Counted from the first letter of the stretch, positions 1-9,889 are shown. The stretch: 64,000 bases of DNA from Gnetum montanum (GCA_015680685.1 MNCI01014175.1:74813-138812); one strand, 5' to 3'. Notes: generated from the letters alone by a model not told the origin. Translations and numbers: made by a program.

Positions 1-1066
1 GCCACATTTATGAGGAAATGCGTAAATGTGCGTTACGCTCGACACGCTCCGTATGGGAAAGCAGGAATGTCAATGAGGACCTATGGAAGAAGCTGCAGCG
101 GTCAGAACAGAGGGTTGATTCTTTGAATAAAGAAGTCAAGGACCTAAGGGCGCGATATGAGTTCCTACAGGCTCGAGTGACAGGGGATGAAGACTGGCGT
201 ACTGCTATCATTGATCACTCCCGTTATTGGACAGCGATCAAGAACAACGTACAGACCAGTCGAGCGTTAGTAGAACAAAGGATGCAAATAGAGCTCCTTG
301 CTCAGAAAAGTCGAGACTGGAGGGACTACTGTGTAGGTGTACAGGAATGGGGGCAGAAGGAGAAGGACCACAAGCACGTATACAAAAGGGAAAGCGCCGC
401 CTACAGAAAACGCTACCGTGATTCCGCTGTTAAAGCTCGATCCTTGGAGGTCTTTGTGGACACTATCGGAGCGCCCAAAGCTTTCAAGAAGTTTGAGAAA
501 TAGGTGACCGTGACTGCATCTCCAGAGAGAACAATGGTCTTCCCTAGGAATCAAGCTTCAATCCCTACTTTCTTCCCAGATCCTCCCTCTTGGAGTAGTG
601 TGGAGAAAGGGAAGGTGAAGGCAGGGGCGGCTTCGGGCGAGGACATGTGGCAAGACCTGACAGAGGACGAGATCATGCAGCGTTTGTGGGCCAGCTTGGA
701 CAAGCTTCCTTTTGCTGCGGAAGCAGGGCCGTCTCGAGTAAGTTTACGCATGGCTTAGCTAGAACATTTCCGACATAGCGTTGCCTATTCTAATTGTTTT
801 TATATTCTTTGGCCTAGGTACCAGAAGGAGGTAGAGAAGATACGCCAGCTGAAGGGCTGGGAGAGGAAACAGTGGAAGCAGAGGTGGAACACAACGGTGA
901 AGAGCACCTTCCTGTGGAGCCAACATTAGAAGGAGAGCCTCATGAAGAGGCAATCTTTCATGAAGGGATAATTCCTAGAAATGATGGCCCACTGGAGGAC
1001 GACCCTTTGGAGCTGGATTTAGAGTTGAAGGACACTGGTGACAGTGGCAGCAGGGGAAATGCATGA
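1..1066 (+). pseudogene. T1 antisense gene, 3' exons (coiled coil and acidic tail)
   Basis: This is the 3' end of the retrotransposon's antisense gene, convergent with T1 gag-PR. Exon one enters from the window edge in the frame that reads YEEMRKCALRSTRSVWES and runs to 737. It includes a heptad-rich segment (residues from about position 75 to 190: DLWKKLQRSEQRVDSLNKEV) that should form a coiled coil. A GT-AG intron (738-817) leads in phase 0 to the last exon (818-1066), which is strongly acidic and ends DSGSRGNA then TGA. One in-frame TAG at 501-503 breaks the first exon. T4 reads Gln at that place (KFQEQVTV), so CAG to TAG is the likely change. Matching residues in T5 (CKLYEDVTGYALSCAKSMWE) and T4 support a real protein. 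I do not recognise the family. Confidence 0.75.
738..817 (+). other. Probable intron of the T1 antisense gene
   Basis: The donor is CGA|GTAAGT and the acceptor is TTTGGCCTAG|GTACC, preceded by a pyrimidine-rich stretch and a CTAAT branch-like site near 790. Splicing joins two open frames in phase 0. T4 has the same donor context (GPSQ|GTAAGT at 23391/23390) followed by an acidic last exon, so the intron is conserved between copies. Confidence 0.75.
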
Positions 1067-1074
1067 TTTTGTTT

Positions 1075-1560
1075 ATGTTGGCGTAATATCCGTTTACAAA
1101 TGACTTGAAAAGACATGTTATAAAACTTGATTGAATATTAACTGCCTATCATGTTTTTTTTTTTTGCAAATGTAATAATAATGGAGCATAAGTCTTAGTT
1201 TCAAGCCGTTGTGGGCTGACTACGTGAATTGGCTACTAGTTTAAGGCCGTTGTGGGCCAACTGTGTAAATTGTGAATTAGCTACTAGTTTTAGGCCGTTG
1301 CGGGCCAACTGCGTAAAATAGCTAGTTTAAGGCCGCTGCGGGCTGAGATATGAATTTGCGTAAAGTAGCTGCTAGTTTAAGGCCGTTGCGGGCCATCTGC
1401 GTAAAACAAAATGTAACCCTGGACATGTACGTAAAGAAATGAGGATGCGTAACTAACGTGCGTATGATAACACATGCAAAGACAAAAATGCAAAGCGTAA
1501 ACACAGAAGGCGAATGTGGCGTAAAAGCATACTAAAACAAAGGAAACTGGTGGATGGATA
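1075..1560 (-). repeat. T1 PR-antisense spacer with dispersed GGCCTTAAACTAGC motif
   Basis: Non-coding spacer between the stops of two convergent genes. On the minus strand it holds five copies of a motif close to TGGCCCGCAACGGCCTTAAA followed by CTAGC, near 1199, 1239, 1287, 1324 and 1374. The spacing is 35-50 bp. The hexamer GCGTAA (or TTACGC) is also strikingly frequent here and in the flanking 500 bp. The same motif occurs in the equivalent spacer of T4 and downstream of integrase in T2, T4 and T5. Confidence 0.7.
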
Positions 1561-1600
1561 AGCATGATAACTTACATGAGTGTACGTAGAAGACCTTCGT

Positions 1601-2655
1601 TCAACCGTCAGTACGCAATTGTTTCCTAGCGGCTTTTATGTTAAATGCTGCGTAAGGGCGAGGAGGTTTGCAGTTCGACTCCTCTACGCTGTCATCCGGA
1701 AATGGCAGGTTGGCCCAGGCTAGATCGTCATCATTGTCATTGTTCTGTTCAGGGGCTTGGAGAGGGGACTGATCAGCCGTTTCGATCTCCGAACCCCATT
1801 CTTCTTCAATGTTGTTAACGGTCCGGGGGTGACCTCGTCGCCACGTATGATAACCTCCCCTCCGGCATAGGGTAGGTGTATCTCCTGATGGATCGGCGAC
1901 GAGACTGCCCTCAGCTGGGCTAACCACGACCTCCCTAAGATTAAGTTGAAGCCTGGCATCTCCTCGACGACTAAAAATGTGGCTTCCGTTGGGAATTGAT
2001 TCCCCACCACAAACTCAATACGCACCGTCCCCTTGACCTGAACCCGTGCTCCATTGAATGATTTTACGCAGGCTGTCGTCGTGGGAGTGATCTGGTCGAC
2101 CAAACCCAGCCTATCCACGATGGAATAGGGAACGACGTTAGCAGCTGCACCATCATCCACGTGCACCCTCCGGATCCGGTACTGGCCGACCCGAATAGTG
2201 ATGAACATGGGCTCAGTCGTTACTTGACCTTTCTCCGGATCATCTTTAACAGACTCGTCCAGAAAGGTCAACGAGGCAGGCTTAGGTGTTTCAGCTTCAG
2301 GAGGAAACATGATAGCGTGTATCGCTTCCTCTTCCACCGGCAAGCTGGCATCCACTGATATGGACGTCAACATGCGTACCATAGCCTCGCGGTGTTCTCG
2401 AGAAGTCATCAAGAGGTCGTACAAGCTCAGCGTTGTGTTCTTCTGCTTGAGAGCTTGTTTAACCTGCGTGAACGCATCGAGGAGGTCCTTCTCTCGGCAG
2501 GGTGGTTTACCTCCCTTGTCCTCCTCCATCCGGCCCAAGAGACGGATCTCTCGAGATGGAGCGGTGTCAGTGGGAGGGTTGTTTTGTTTTCTGACGAGAG
2601 AAGGTGGCTGCGTTTCTGCACCCTTGGCCTGTTTTTGAGGCATAGACATAGGCAC
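1601..2655 (-). pseudogene. T1 retropepsin-like aspartic protease (gag-pol linker and PR)
   Basis: Encodes the element's aspartic protease, which matures the Gag-Pol polyprotein. The active-site loop reads RVHVDDGAAANVVPYS, so the usual D-T/S-G is D-D-G. The second half has FNLILGRSWLAQL, the flap-distal ILGR motif of retropepsins. The open frame starting at 2655 runs through a charged linker into PR and stops at 1720. The true C-terminus (from VNNIEEEWGSEIE to the stop at 1601) lies in a neighbouring frame. T4 reads straight through this point (GDEITPQAVNNIETE), so T1 has lost one base near 1826 in a C-rich run. PR is also in a different frame from gag, which could be a programmed shift, another indel, or a start of its own. 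Confidence 0.8.
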
Positions 2656-2888
2656 AGAGGCCAGGGGCCTAGGCTTAGGGAAGCCGAGCGTAGAGTTGTC
2701 TTTCGTCGCGCTAGCTGCGGTATTTTCCTCTCTTCGCTTGGGAGGCGATGACTAGTGGTCCTGACCAGAAGTCTGCCCCTGGGTGAGAGGGGCTCCTGTG
2801 GTTGTGGTGCCCTAATAATGAAGGGCGCTCTCGGCGTGGGCGCGGATGGACCCGAGGCTTGGGTAGTGTCGCATGACTGAGGGCGTAC

Positions 2889-4535
2889 CTAAGAAGGTGC
2901 CCGTATGATAAATGGTGGCCGTGAGACCCCACTTGCTGCCGAAGAAGTAGTTGGCCCCCTTTGTGAGCTGGCGGGCACACGCAAAACAAAAGGTTGTTTT
3001 GGTGGTCCTTTACGCTCACTGTCCGTACTTACCACAGTGATTGTATAAGGATCGTAGCTTGCGTTTAATGGATCCTTGTACACATGCAGCGTTTGGTTTT
3101 CGGGATACATAGGATTACTGTTGTCTAGCTTTAGATGACCTTCATCGATCATGCGTTGAATATCGTCCTTCAACGCCCAGCAGTAATCCGTGTCATGACC
3201 ACACATTTGGTGGTAGTCACAGAAACGATCCAGCCTGAAAGATCTCGGAACTGCCGGCTCGTTAGGCAGAGCTAAAGAGGGGTCCTTCAGCAATTCACAG
3301 TGACATCTATGATGCTTCAGGGCCTCCTCGGACACCTTCTTAGTTTGAATGTGTCCTACCGCTAACAGTTGTTTTAGCAGTTCAGAATGTTTCACGGGAA
3401 GAGCCGCGTATTTTGAACGATCTTTACGCTCAAAATTCAGCCTTGGCTGGGGGGCCTGTTCAGGGGCAGCTGTGGTCTGGCTGGTGCCGGCACCAGCCGT
3501 GGCCTCAGGGGGCGCTGTTGCTGGTGCCTTCTTGTTCTTGTTTTACGCATTTTCAGTTAGCGCAGCTACTGTCGTTGTCGCTGCCTTGCCTTTGTCCTTG
3601 GCTTTGTTGTGCGTGTTCTTATAAGCGATATATGCCGGGTCCTTGCTGGCCTCCGCAGCATCTTGGATGCTCCGGACCTGGGCGAAGGCTTGACGTATAT
3701 CACCGGGGGAAAGGTAATACAGATTAGACTTAATAAAGTCGTTGACTGCTCCCTTGAATATAGCCAGTAGATGGGAGTCCGCGATCGGGTCGCGGATCTC
3801 ATTCAAGGTAGCATTCCAACGCTGTATGAACCTTTGGACTGGCTCGAGCGGGTCTTGTTTCACCCCCATAAGCTGTTCCGACGTGACTTCCGGCTTCATG
3901 TTGTATTTGAATCGGGTCACAAATTGAGTCAGCAGCTCTTCCAAGGTTGCAATGGAAGAGCGTGGGAGAGCTCTATACCAGTCTAAAGCCTTCCCTGTTA
4001 ACGACATCGCAAAGACTCGGACTAAAGTATGCGGCCACTGTTGCAACAACAAAGATTCGGATCTAAAGGTGGCCAGATGGGTGTTGGGATCCCCCTCCCC
4101 ATTATACTTGGTAAAATGTGGGAGGGACATCCCTGGAGGCAACGACAGCATGGGGACCGCTGGATTGATCGGATCATCCTGATAGAAATCCAGGATCTGA
4201 ATGGTATCAGACCCAGCGGTCTTGAGGCATCGCACCTCCTCAGTAAGCGTCTGGATAAGCTGGAACGCTTGATCTAGACCTGTTAAGGGAGGTGTCTGTG
4301 CAGCAGGGACAGGAGCAGGATGTTGGACTAGAAGGGCAGCCCTAGGAAACTGGAATGCAGGAGGTGGTTGGCTAACCGCTGGTGGAGCAAGGATTCCTGC
4401 AGGTTGGGGGGCCTGCGAAGGCCTCCATCCACCGGTCTGAGACGAGAGGTTAACTCCTGCCTGCTGCGCAGGATAATGGTAGGTATATCGAGGAAGAACC
4501 TGCGAAAATTGAGCCGTTTGCTTATCATTTCGCAT
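2889..4535 (-). pseudogene. T1 Gag polyprotein
   Basis: Structural capsid/nucleocapsid protein of the element. Retrotransposon-gag domain residues are clear around 4150-3650 (DFYQDDPINPAVPMLSLPPG, then HFTKYNGEGDPNTHLATF, and a run containing LTGKALDWYRALP). Further on, 3230-3130 encodes FCDYHQMCGHDTDYCWALKD, the knuckle region typical of Tat gags. The frame is the same across the whole interval but is broken by one TAA at 3543-3545. Upstream of 3543 the sequence is Pro/Gln-rich and basic near the stop. The ATG at 4535 lies right at the T1/T2 junction, so the real N-terminus is probably missing. T5 encodes a recognisable but heavily decayed counterpart at 46084-48790. Confidence 0.85.
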
Positions 4536-4537
4536 TG
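4525..4537. other. Inverted junction between T1 gag and T2 RNase H
   Basis: On the minus strand, gag reads up to its ATG at 4535. On the plus strand, aRH homology begins at about 4527 (TTTCGCATTGCTTTGTATGA, aligned with T4 29107-29126). There is no LTR, target duplication or spacer between them. Confidence 0.6.
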
Positions 4538-4728
4538 CTTTGTATGAAAAGCATGGAAGAGTATGAAGGACTCCTTAGGGGCCTCTTAGCAGCCCGAGAG
4601 CTAAACATTGAACACCTGGCAATTCGAGGCAATTCACAACTCATTGTCAATCAAATCACTGAGGTCTATGCCTACAAAGCTACTCATCTTCAACCCTATT
4701 GCATCCTAGCCAAACTTTTGCTCAAATA
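4527..4728 (+). pseudogene. T2 archaeal-type RNase H (aRH), C-terminal part
   Basis: Second RNase H domain diagnostic of Tat elements, which would help degrade the RNA strand during reverse transcription. Visible residues are MEEYEGLLRGLLAARE, then the strand containing RGNSQLIVNQI and VYAYKATHLQPY. The N-terminal strand with the first Asp (FDGAS in relatives) has been lost at the junction. The usual GDSQLVVN is GNSQLIVN here, so a catalytic Asp has become Asn. The frame closes at 4726-4728, where T5 continues, so this is a nonsense change before the linker. Confidence 0.8.
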
Positions 4729-4754
4729 GTTTACCACAAAAAATGTCAAACACA

Positions 4755-6157
4755 TGCCATGGAATGAGAACACTGTAGTATATGCCTTGGCCATGCTAGC
4801 ATTAAATTTTCCACCACACCTATTCGCAACTTTTCCCACCACGATAACCGAGTGTACGGAGCCTATCACTCAAGTGGTACACGTCGCCTTTGTAAGTGCT
4901 GCCGATACCCAAGAGTGGTACATCAAAATTAAAGCCTATTTGCAACATGGTGAACCGCCACGTGGTTTGATATCTACCCAAAGGGATGTGATCCAAAAGA
5001 GTGCTCGGAAATATGTACTTATGGGAGATAACACCTTATGCAAATGCTCCTTTGATGGGATATTACTAGCATGTGTAAATGAGGAACAAGTACAAAAGAT
5101 CATTAATGAGGTCCATGAAGGACTATGCGAAGGACACATAGCCCCTAGGGCCATGGTAGCAAAAATCAAACGCCTAGGGTATTACTGGCCTCATATGGAA
5201 TAGGATTGCCTTAGCAAAGTTAAGTGTTGTGACAAGTGCCAATGATATGAAAATCTTATACATGTTTCACCTACTGAGTTGCATCCTACATAGATCATGT
5301 GGCCATTCCAATGATGGGGACTAGACATTATAGGACCTATCACACCTAGGTCTTTTGTAGGGCATAGCTTCATCATCACCACTACTGAGTACTTTACAAA
5401 GTGGGTAGAAGCTATCCCCCTTAGGAAGACTACATCTTAAGAGGTTTGCCACTTTATATTGCATAACATAGTGACAAGGTTTGGGCTTCCCTTGACTATT
5501 GTGATAGACAACGAGCCACGGTTTAGTAGTGCGGAAACCAAAACCTTTTGTAGCAACCTTGGCATTAAGCAATCCTTTTCCTTGCAATACTACTGGAAGG
5601 CAAACAGACAAGTAGAAGCTATGAACAAAGCCATCATCAACTTGTTCAAGAAGATGCTTAGAAACAGTAAGAGGTGATGGCATGAGAAAATCCTATATGT
5701 GCTATGGGCTTACAGAACGACATGCAGAATGACAACATATAAAACTCCTTATAGCCTTGTTTACGGATCTGAAGCAGTGTTACCTCTTAAGCTGCAGGTA
5801 CCATCACTTTGAATGATCCTATCAAACATTGTGAATGAATCCTAGAACAACGAGTCAAGGATCATTGACCTCGACTCCATAGAGAAGGAGCATGCATAAA
5901 CACTTGGCCACATCGAGTGATATCAAGATAGACAATGACAGAAACATCATGTAAACCCACATCAACGACCGATAGAAAAGGGGGACCTCATTCTCAAGGC
6001 TATCCATGAACATATGTACAAGTTCTTAGCAAACTGGGAAGGTCCATTCATGATCACAAAAGCCTATGAGAACGAAGCCTTCAAATTGGCAGACATGGAT
6101 GGCAAAGAGTTCACGAATCCTATGAACCACTTGTATCTTAAGCCATACTACATTTGA
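4755..6157 (+). pseudogene. T2 integrase with N-terminal linker
   Basis: Would catalyse insertion of the element's cDNA. The frame is open from 4754 to 5203. It covers the linker and the start of the zinc-binding HHCC domain (HEGLCEGHIAPRAM...GYYWPHME, then a C-x2-C at CCDKCQ after a stop). The catalytic core follows: LDIIGPI (first Asp), IVIDNEPRFSS (second Asp) and a region around NRQVEAMNKAI (Glu). The C-terminal domain near 6000-6150 reads KFLANWEGPFMITKAY and ends LKPYYI. At least six stops interrupt it. There is no chromodomain, as expected for Tat. Confidence 0.85.
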
Positions 6158-6164
6158 TGTGTGA

Positions 6165-6475
6165 GCAAGGTAAGAAAATAGTCCGCTATGACTATAAACT
6201 GGCATAGATAGTCTACTATGACTATAAACTTGCATAGACCATCTGCCATGACATAAAACTAGTAAAGCATGTTCTCTATGATGTAAGACTAGCATAGACG
6301 GTCCGCTACGACCTTAAACTAGCCCATCCACCATCTTCTATGATAAACTAGCACGGTGGTCTTCTAGGACCTTAAACTAGCATAGTGACTAGGATCTTAA
6401 ACTAGCATACCATGGCCTGCTGGGACCTTAAACTAGTACATATGATGGTCTACTAAGACCTTAAATTGGGTTTGC
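6165..6475 (+). repeat. T2 post-integrase repeat: tandem GGACCTTAAACTAGCA units
   Basis: About eight to nine imperfect units of roughly 35-45 bp follow the integrase stop directly. The core is GTCCGCTACGACCTTAAACT followed by AGC. The clearest copies are near 6300, 6365, 6388 and 6420. T4 (29996-30330) and T5 (62325-62430) carry the same unit at the same place, and a related motif lies between PR and the antisense gene. Confidence 0.75.
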
Positions 6476-7807
6476 GGCACAACATCATCAACGTGCATCC
6501 ATGACCCTACAAGCAAGCGAGGATGCATAGTGCCAACATGGGGTGGGATGTTGTAGTTCCAGAATGCAGTTCATGATGCCAAGAAAACACTCTAGAATAT
6601 ATGCAATTCCACTGCCCTTGGCATCTTGCTGATCCTCCAGAGATGTTGTCTGACATCTTGCTAACCTTTTGGAGCTATTGCTACCATAGCCAGTCAACCT
6701 GGTAGTAGCTCATGTGTTGAGTGCTTGCTGCTGGAGTCCCAGCACTATTATGGCCCAGCCACAAAGTTGCTATTGTCTAGCCCCTGCTCTTATTCAAGCT
6801 TAAAAGATGTTCAGCTGTTAGGCTTCTCACCTTACAGCTAAACTGCATTATCTTTGCCTTGGGCAGGGATTCCTAAACACTTACATCACCACAACTCCTA
6901 ACCTCCTTAGTGCCAACCCCTCCATGCTAATGCTACCAGAACCACTATTGGCCTTTCTGGTTTGGATGTTGCATGCCTTGAAAACAACATCCATTGCTCC
7001 AGGAGTGTCCAAAGAAAGCAAGACCTTTGCTTTCATTTTGCTTGATGGTTGTTTCTTCTAGTTTGCTCTCTATTGTGCTTGCAAGGTATGTGCTGGAGAG
7101 GTGTCGGTTAGAGGTGCATTTCGCCAAGGTGGAAGGACACTACATTGTTCCAAGGTGGTAATCCTAACTAGCTTGGCTACTTGGGAGTGCACATCCTATC
7201 CTCCCCCTTAATCTCCTTTACTTCGTTTCTTACACTTGCAATTCTCTTTCTCACACTTTTTTTATGAATTTTTTTGATGCTTGTAAAGCCTTCCCATATG
7301 CTCAACCACAAAATTTATGATGCGCATAATGTAGCTCTCCACATGGGAAGCATCTATAGGTAGGTCAAAGCCCCACATGGCAACACTTGTCCTACAACAA
7401 GGTTGTTTGCAAATGAACATGGAAAAGTAGCAAAAGAAAAGTGTAAAAGAGAAAAAGCTCAAAAAAAAAATGAATGTGCCCAAAATAAATGGCACATCAG
7501 CTATTTCACAATGACCATCTCTAAGCATTCCAAAAAGAGGTTAGAAGCCTACAAAAGAAAGATGCCCATGCATATCAACTCCCTCACAAGCACTTCGATG
7601 AGGGATCATACTATGCTATATCTTTTCCTTCCTAAAACTGTCACCACAGATCCACCCTTTCCCCTTTTTCTACATGACTATCTAGTAGTTTCAAGCATAG
7701 CTAAGTGTTATTTGGACAATTACTGAAGAGTGATGTTAGCATCTTTTCTTTCATGGTATTTTGTATTCTTTGTCAACATCTCTTGGACCCATCCTTCAGA
7801 AGTTGAT
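6476..7807 (+). other. T2 3' untranslated region
   Basis: No coding sequence can be supported here. The stretch sits between the integrase-associated repeat and the polypurine tract. It contains an A-rich run near 7426-7470 and otherwise unstructured AT-rich sequence. Confidence 0.5.
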
Positions 7808-7820
7808 AAAGTGGGGCCAG
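7808..7820 (+). other. T2 polypurine tract
   Basis: AAAGTGGGGCCAG lies directly upstream of the LTR start TGAAACACC. The T4 equivalent is AAAGAGGGGCCAT and the T5 equivalent AAAGAGGATCCAA, so this is the plus-strand primer site of the family. Confidence 0.75.
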
Positions 7821-8224
7821 TGAAACACCATAAAATTTTAGGACCTCCATGTTTCAATGAGGTCTGGGAATTTAGGCAAGGGCTTCAACAAATGTAGTGT
7901 CATGATCATTGGGTAATAAAGTGTAGACACTAAAGATAGACTATGTAGTTCGAAAATTTTTCTACTTCTAGGACTAGCAGGCCTGCCGGACTCACCAACC
8001 TGCCCTAGTTGGCCCAGGTGACAGTCTACCCAGAGACCATGCTTAGAGTTGTCGACGATGTTCAGGATGGACAAAATAGTTTAGCAAGTTTTCTAGTAGA
8101 GAAGTCTACTACACTACACTATGTTGTGTAGCATATCAAGCCTTCAAAAAATCAATCAAGTATTCGAATACAAGCTTTGGCAAGATTTTTGCATAAGGCA
8201 AAGTTAGAATTCAGCCAACACAGG

Positions 8225-8258
8225 GTGCTACGCTATACTACGCTACATAGCGTAGCAC
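8225..8258. promoter_or_regulatory. Inverted repeat in the U3 of the T2 LTR
   Basis: Arms GTGCTACGCTA (8225-8235) and TAGCGTAGCAC (8248-8258) are perfect 11-bp complements around a 12-base loop. The loop itself contains another TACGCTA. This could be a regulatory hairpin or a protein-binding dyad; the role is inferred only from symmetry and U3 position. Confidence 0.55.
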
Positions 8259-8434
8259 AACATAGCAAGGGAGAAACATGCAAAGACTCCTCTACCAAGC
8301 CATTTTGACAAAAGGACTACATCTAACAACATTTTGGCTTCCAAAACTACCTTGTCCCAGTTAGCCCTTGAACCATAAGCAAAGTTTTCTTGTGAAACCC
8401 TGCAATTTTGATAAAAATGCATGTTACATTGGCT

Positions 8435-8454
8435 GCTATGCTATGTAGCATAGC
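8435..8454. promoter_or_regulatory. Second perfect palindrome in the T2 LTR
   Basis: GCTATGCTA and TAGCATAGC are 9-bp perfect complements separated by TG. The same TATGCTA core is found in palindromes of the T5 internal array and in the T4 LTR. Confidence 0.55.
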
Positions 8455-9577
8455 ATAGTGTAGCAAAGATGCAAATCAATGAAATTCTCCAAAGATTAAC
8501 CTGACATGCACCAAGGCTTCTGACAAATGATGTTGACTCCAATGCAAGTTTCCTATTCAAACCGGTGGCTACGCTATGTCAATGTGCCAGACAGCGTAAG
8601 TGATGCAAATTTGACATAGGCATCAAGACATCTTTAGCTAGCTCTACAGCTTGTTTATAATAACTAAGCTCATTGTGATTAGCGACTTTGTTCCACTTTG
8701 GCATACCCCTTAGTCCATCCCCCAAAATTTGTCACTACGCTTGACCCTATTCATAAGGATAGGTAAGACATAGTTCTGGGGTAGAGACTCCATTTCTACT
8801 TGCATTATTAGCACACTATATTCCAGCATGTGCAGTTTGGACAACATGGTGATAGCATAGCAAAGTTTGCAATCGACACAACACGCCTATATGGTACCTT
8901 CATGTTTGCATATTGTGGGGTCCAGGACACGTGGCACCTAAACCATGTTTTTCTCCTATTCCTGGCCCTATAAATACCCTAGAAAACAGCGCTCAAAGGG
9001 TTGGCTTTTTTGCATGGGCATTTTCAAGTTTTCTTTTCTAGTTGGCATTTTTCATCCAAAGAGTTGGCATTTTTGCATTAACAAGAGCAGTTGGCTTGTT
9101 GATTGGCTTTTTGCATAGTTAGCTTTCTAGATTGGCTTTTGGCGTAGTTGGCTTTTAAGTTCACACTTGAGAGCATAGTTAACACTTTTTGAGCATTCTG
9201 GTTACCTCTGAAATTTCTCTGCCTCCTAGTGTTGCACAATCGATTGTCTCCATCTCAATAAAGTAAAGTCACGATCTTGAGGCGATGCATTCTCTCACTC
9301 TAGTTTGCTTTACATTTTTGTTTATTATCATTGTATTTTACATCGTTTTCATCTCATTGCATTTAATAATCATCATATTACATTACGAGCATCATTTCCA
9401 AAGTAAATGTCTGCAAAAGGTTAAGTCACACCTATTAAGTCCTTGTTTGATTGACAAGACTATTTAGGGCACCCTAAATCTATTTTCTTCAGCACGGCCC
9501 CTGCATGGATCTGAGGTTAAACTATTTCACCTAGTGACCTCTTGGTGTTCAAGCCACTAATGTTTTCAGTTGCAACA

Positions 9578-9889
9578 GGTGATGTTACACCCCCTAATGT
9601 TAGGTATATGTGAATCATAACCTCCATAGGTGTTTCTAGTGTAGTAAATAATATACCCCCACAAAACCCATCAAAATGCCAATTTTGGTAGTTCAAAAAG
9701 AATTTTTAACCTTCCAAAGTCAAATATGGACATACAAGAGTTAATTCTTTGACCACTTATGAGGTGTTTTTTTAGCTCCAAAACCTAAACTATGTGAAAT
9801 TGAATCTTTTGGATTACAATCTTTACATTTTACAATGAAGTTTAGCCTTGGATATTAGGGGATGAGGGCTACAAAGGTTACAACATGCA
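9578..9889 (-). repeat. T3 3' LTR, truncated
   Basis: On the minus strand this begins TGCATGTTGTAAC, just after a purine run (AAAAAAAAAGGGGAAAA), and aligns with the first 150 bases of the T5 LTR. Shared blocks are CATGTTGTAA, ATTGTAAAATGTAAAGAT against ATTGTAAATGTAAGATAT, and TTCAATTTC. It ends abruptly at the last base of the T2 LTR, as expected if T2 inserted here. The first ~18 bases of the usual LTR start (TGAAACACCAT...) are missing. Confidence 0.6.

Larger units (their letters stand above)
1..4530 (-). mobile_element. T1: partial Tat-lineage Ty3/gypsy element (gag-PR plus antisense gene end)
   Basis: Read on the minus strand, this segment carries gag (4535 to 2889), protease (2655 to 1601), a repeat-bearing spacer (about 1560 to 1075) and then the 3' end of a gene on the opposite strand (1-1066). 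The same order recurs in T4 and T5. No LTR is present. The left end runs out of the window, and the right end stops at about 4530 where an oppositely oriented RNase H begins. T1 is the best preserved copy: CpG dinucleotides are frequent and the gag frame stays open for 330 codons. That implies a more recent insertion than T2, T3 or T5. Confidence 0.85.
4527..9577 (+). mobile_element. T2: 3' half of a Tat-lineage element with its 3' LTR
   Basis: Plus-strand order: aRH (from about 4527), linker and integrase (to 6157), a motif-rich 3' spacer (6170-6470), a long 3' untranslated stretch, a polypurine tract (7808-7820) and a TG...CA 3' LTR (7821-9577). Everything upstream of the middle of aRH is lost at the T1 junction. 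Many stops and TpG/CpA in place of CpG mark it as older than T1 and T4. The LTR end abuts the truncated LTR of T3 at 9578, which suggests T2 inserted into T3's 3' LTR. Confidence 0.8.
7821..9577 (+). repeat. T2 3' LTR
   Basis: Begins TGAAACACCATAAAATTTTA and ends GTTTTCAGTTGCAACA. The start aligns with T4 (31505) and T5 (63260), and the end with T4 (32835) and T5 (45410). A TATA box (TATAAATA, 8969-8976) and a possible polyadenylation signal (AATAAA, 9257-9262) lie in the order expected for U3-R. Two perfect hairpin-forming palindromes lie in U3 (8225-8258 and 8435-8454). Sequences just before the LTR end (GATTGACAAGACTATTTAGG) are well conserved with T4 and T5. A run of GTTGGCTTTT-like repeats fills 8995-9150. 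Confidence 0.85.

Noticed and set aside
267-554. Minus-strand 95-codon frame opposite the T1 antisense gene
   Set aside because: Shadow of the conserved plus-strand coiled-coil exon; crosses the exon end without support.
2161-4277. Plus-strand open frames overlapping T1 gag and PR (for example 2309-2638, 3349-3624, 4029-4277)
   Set aside because: They mirror the GC-rich, well supported minus-strand gag-PR frames and have no counterpart in T4 or T5.
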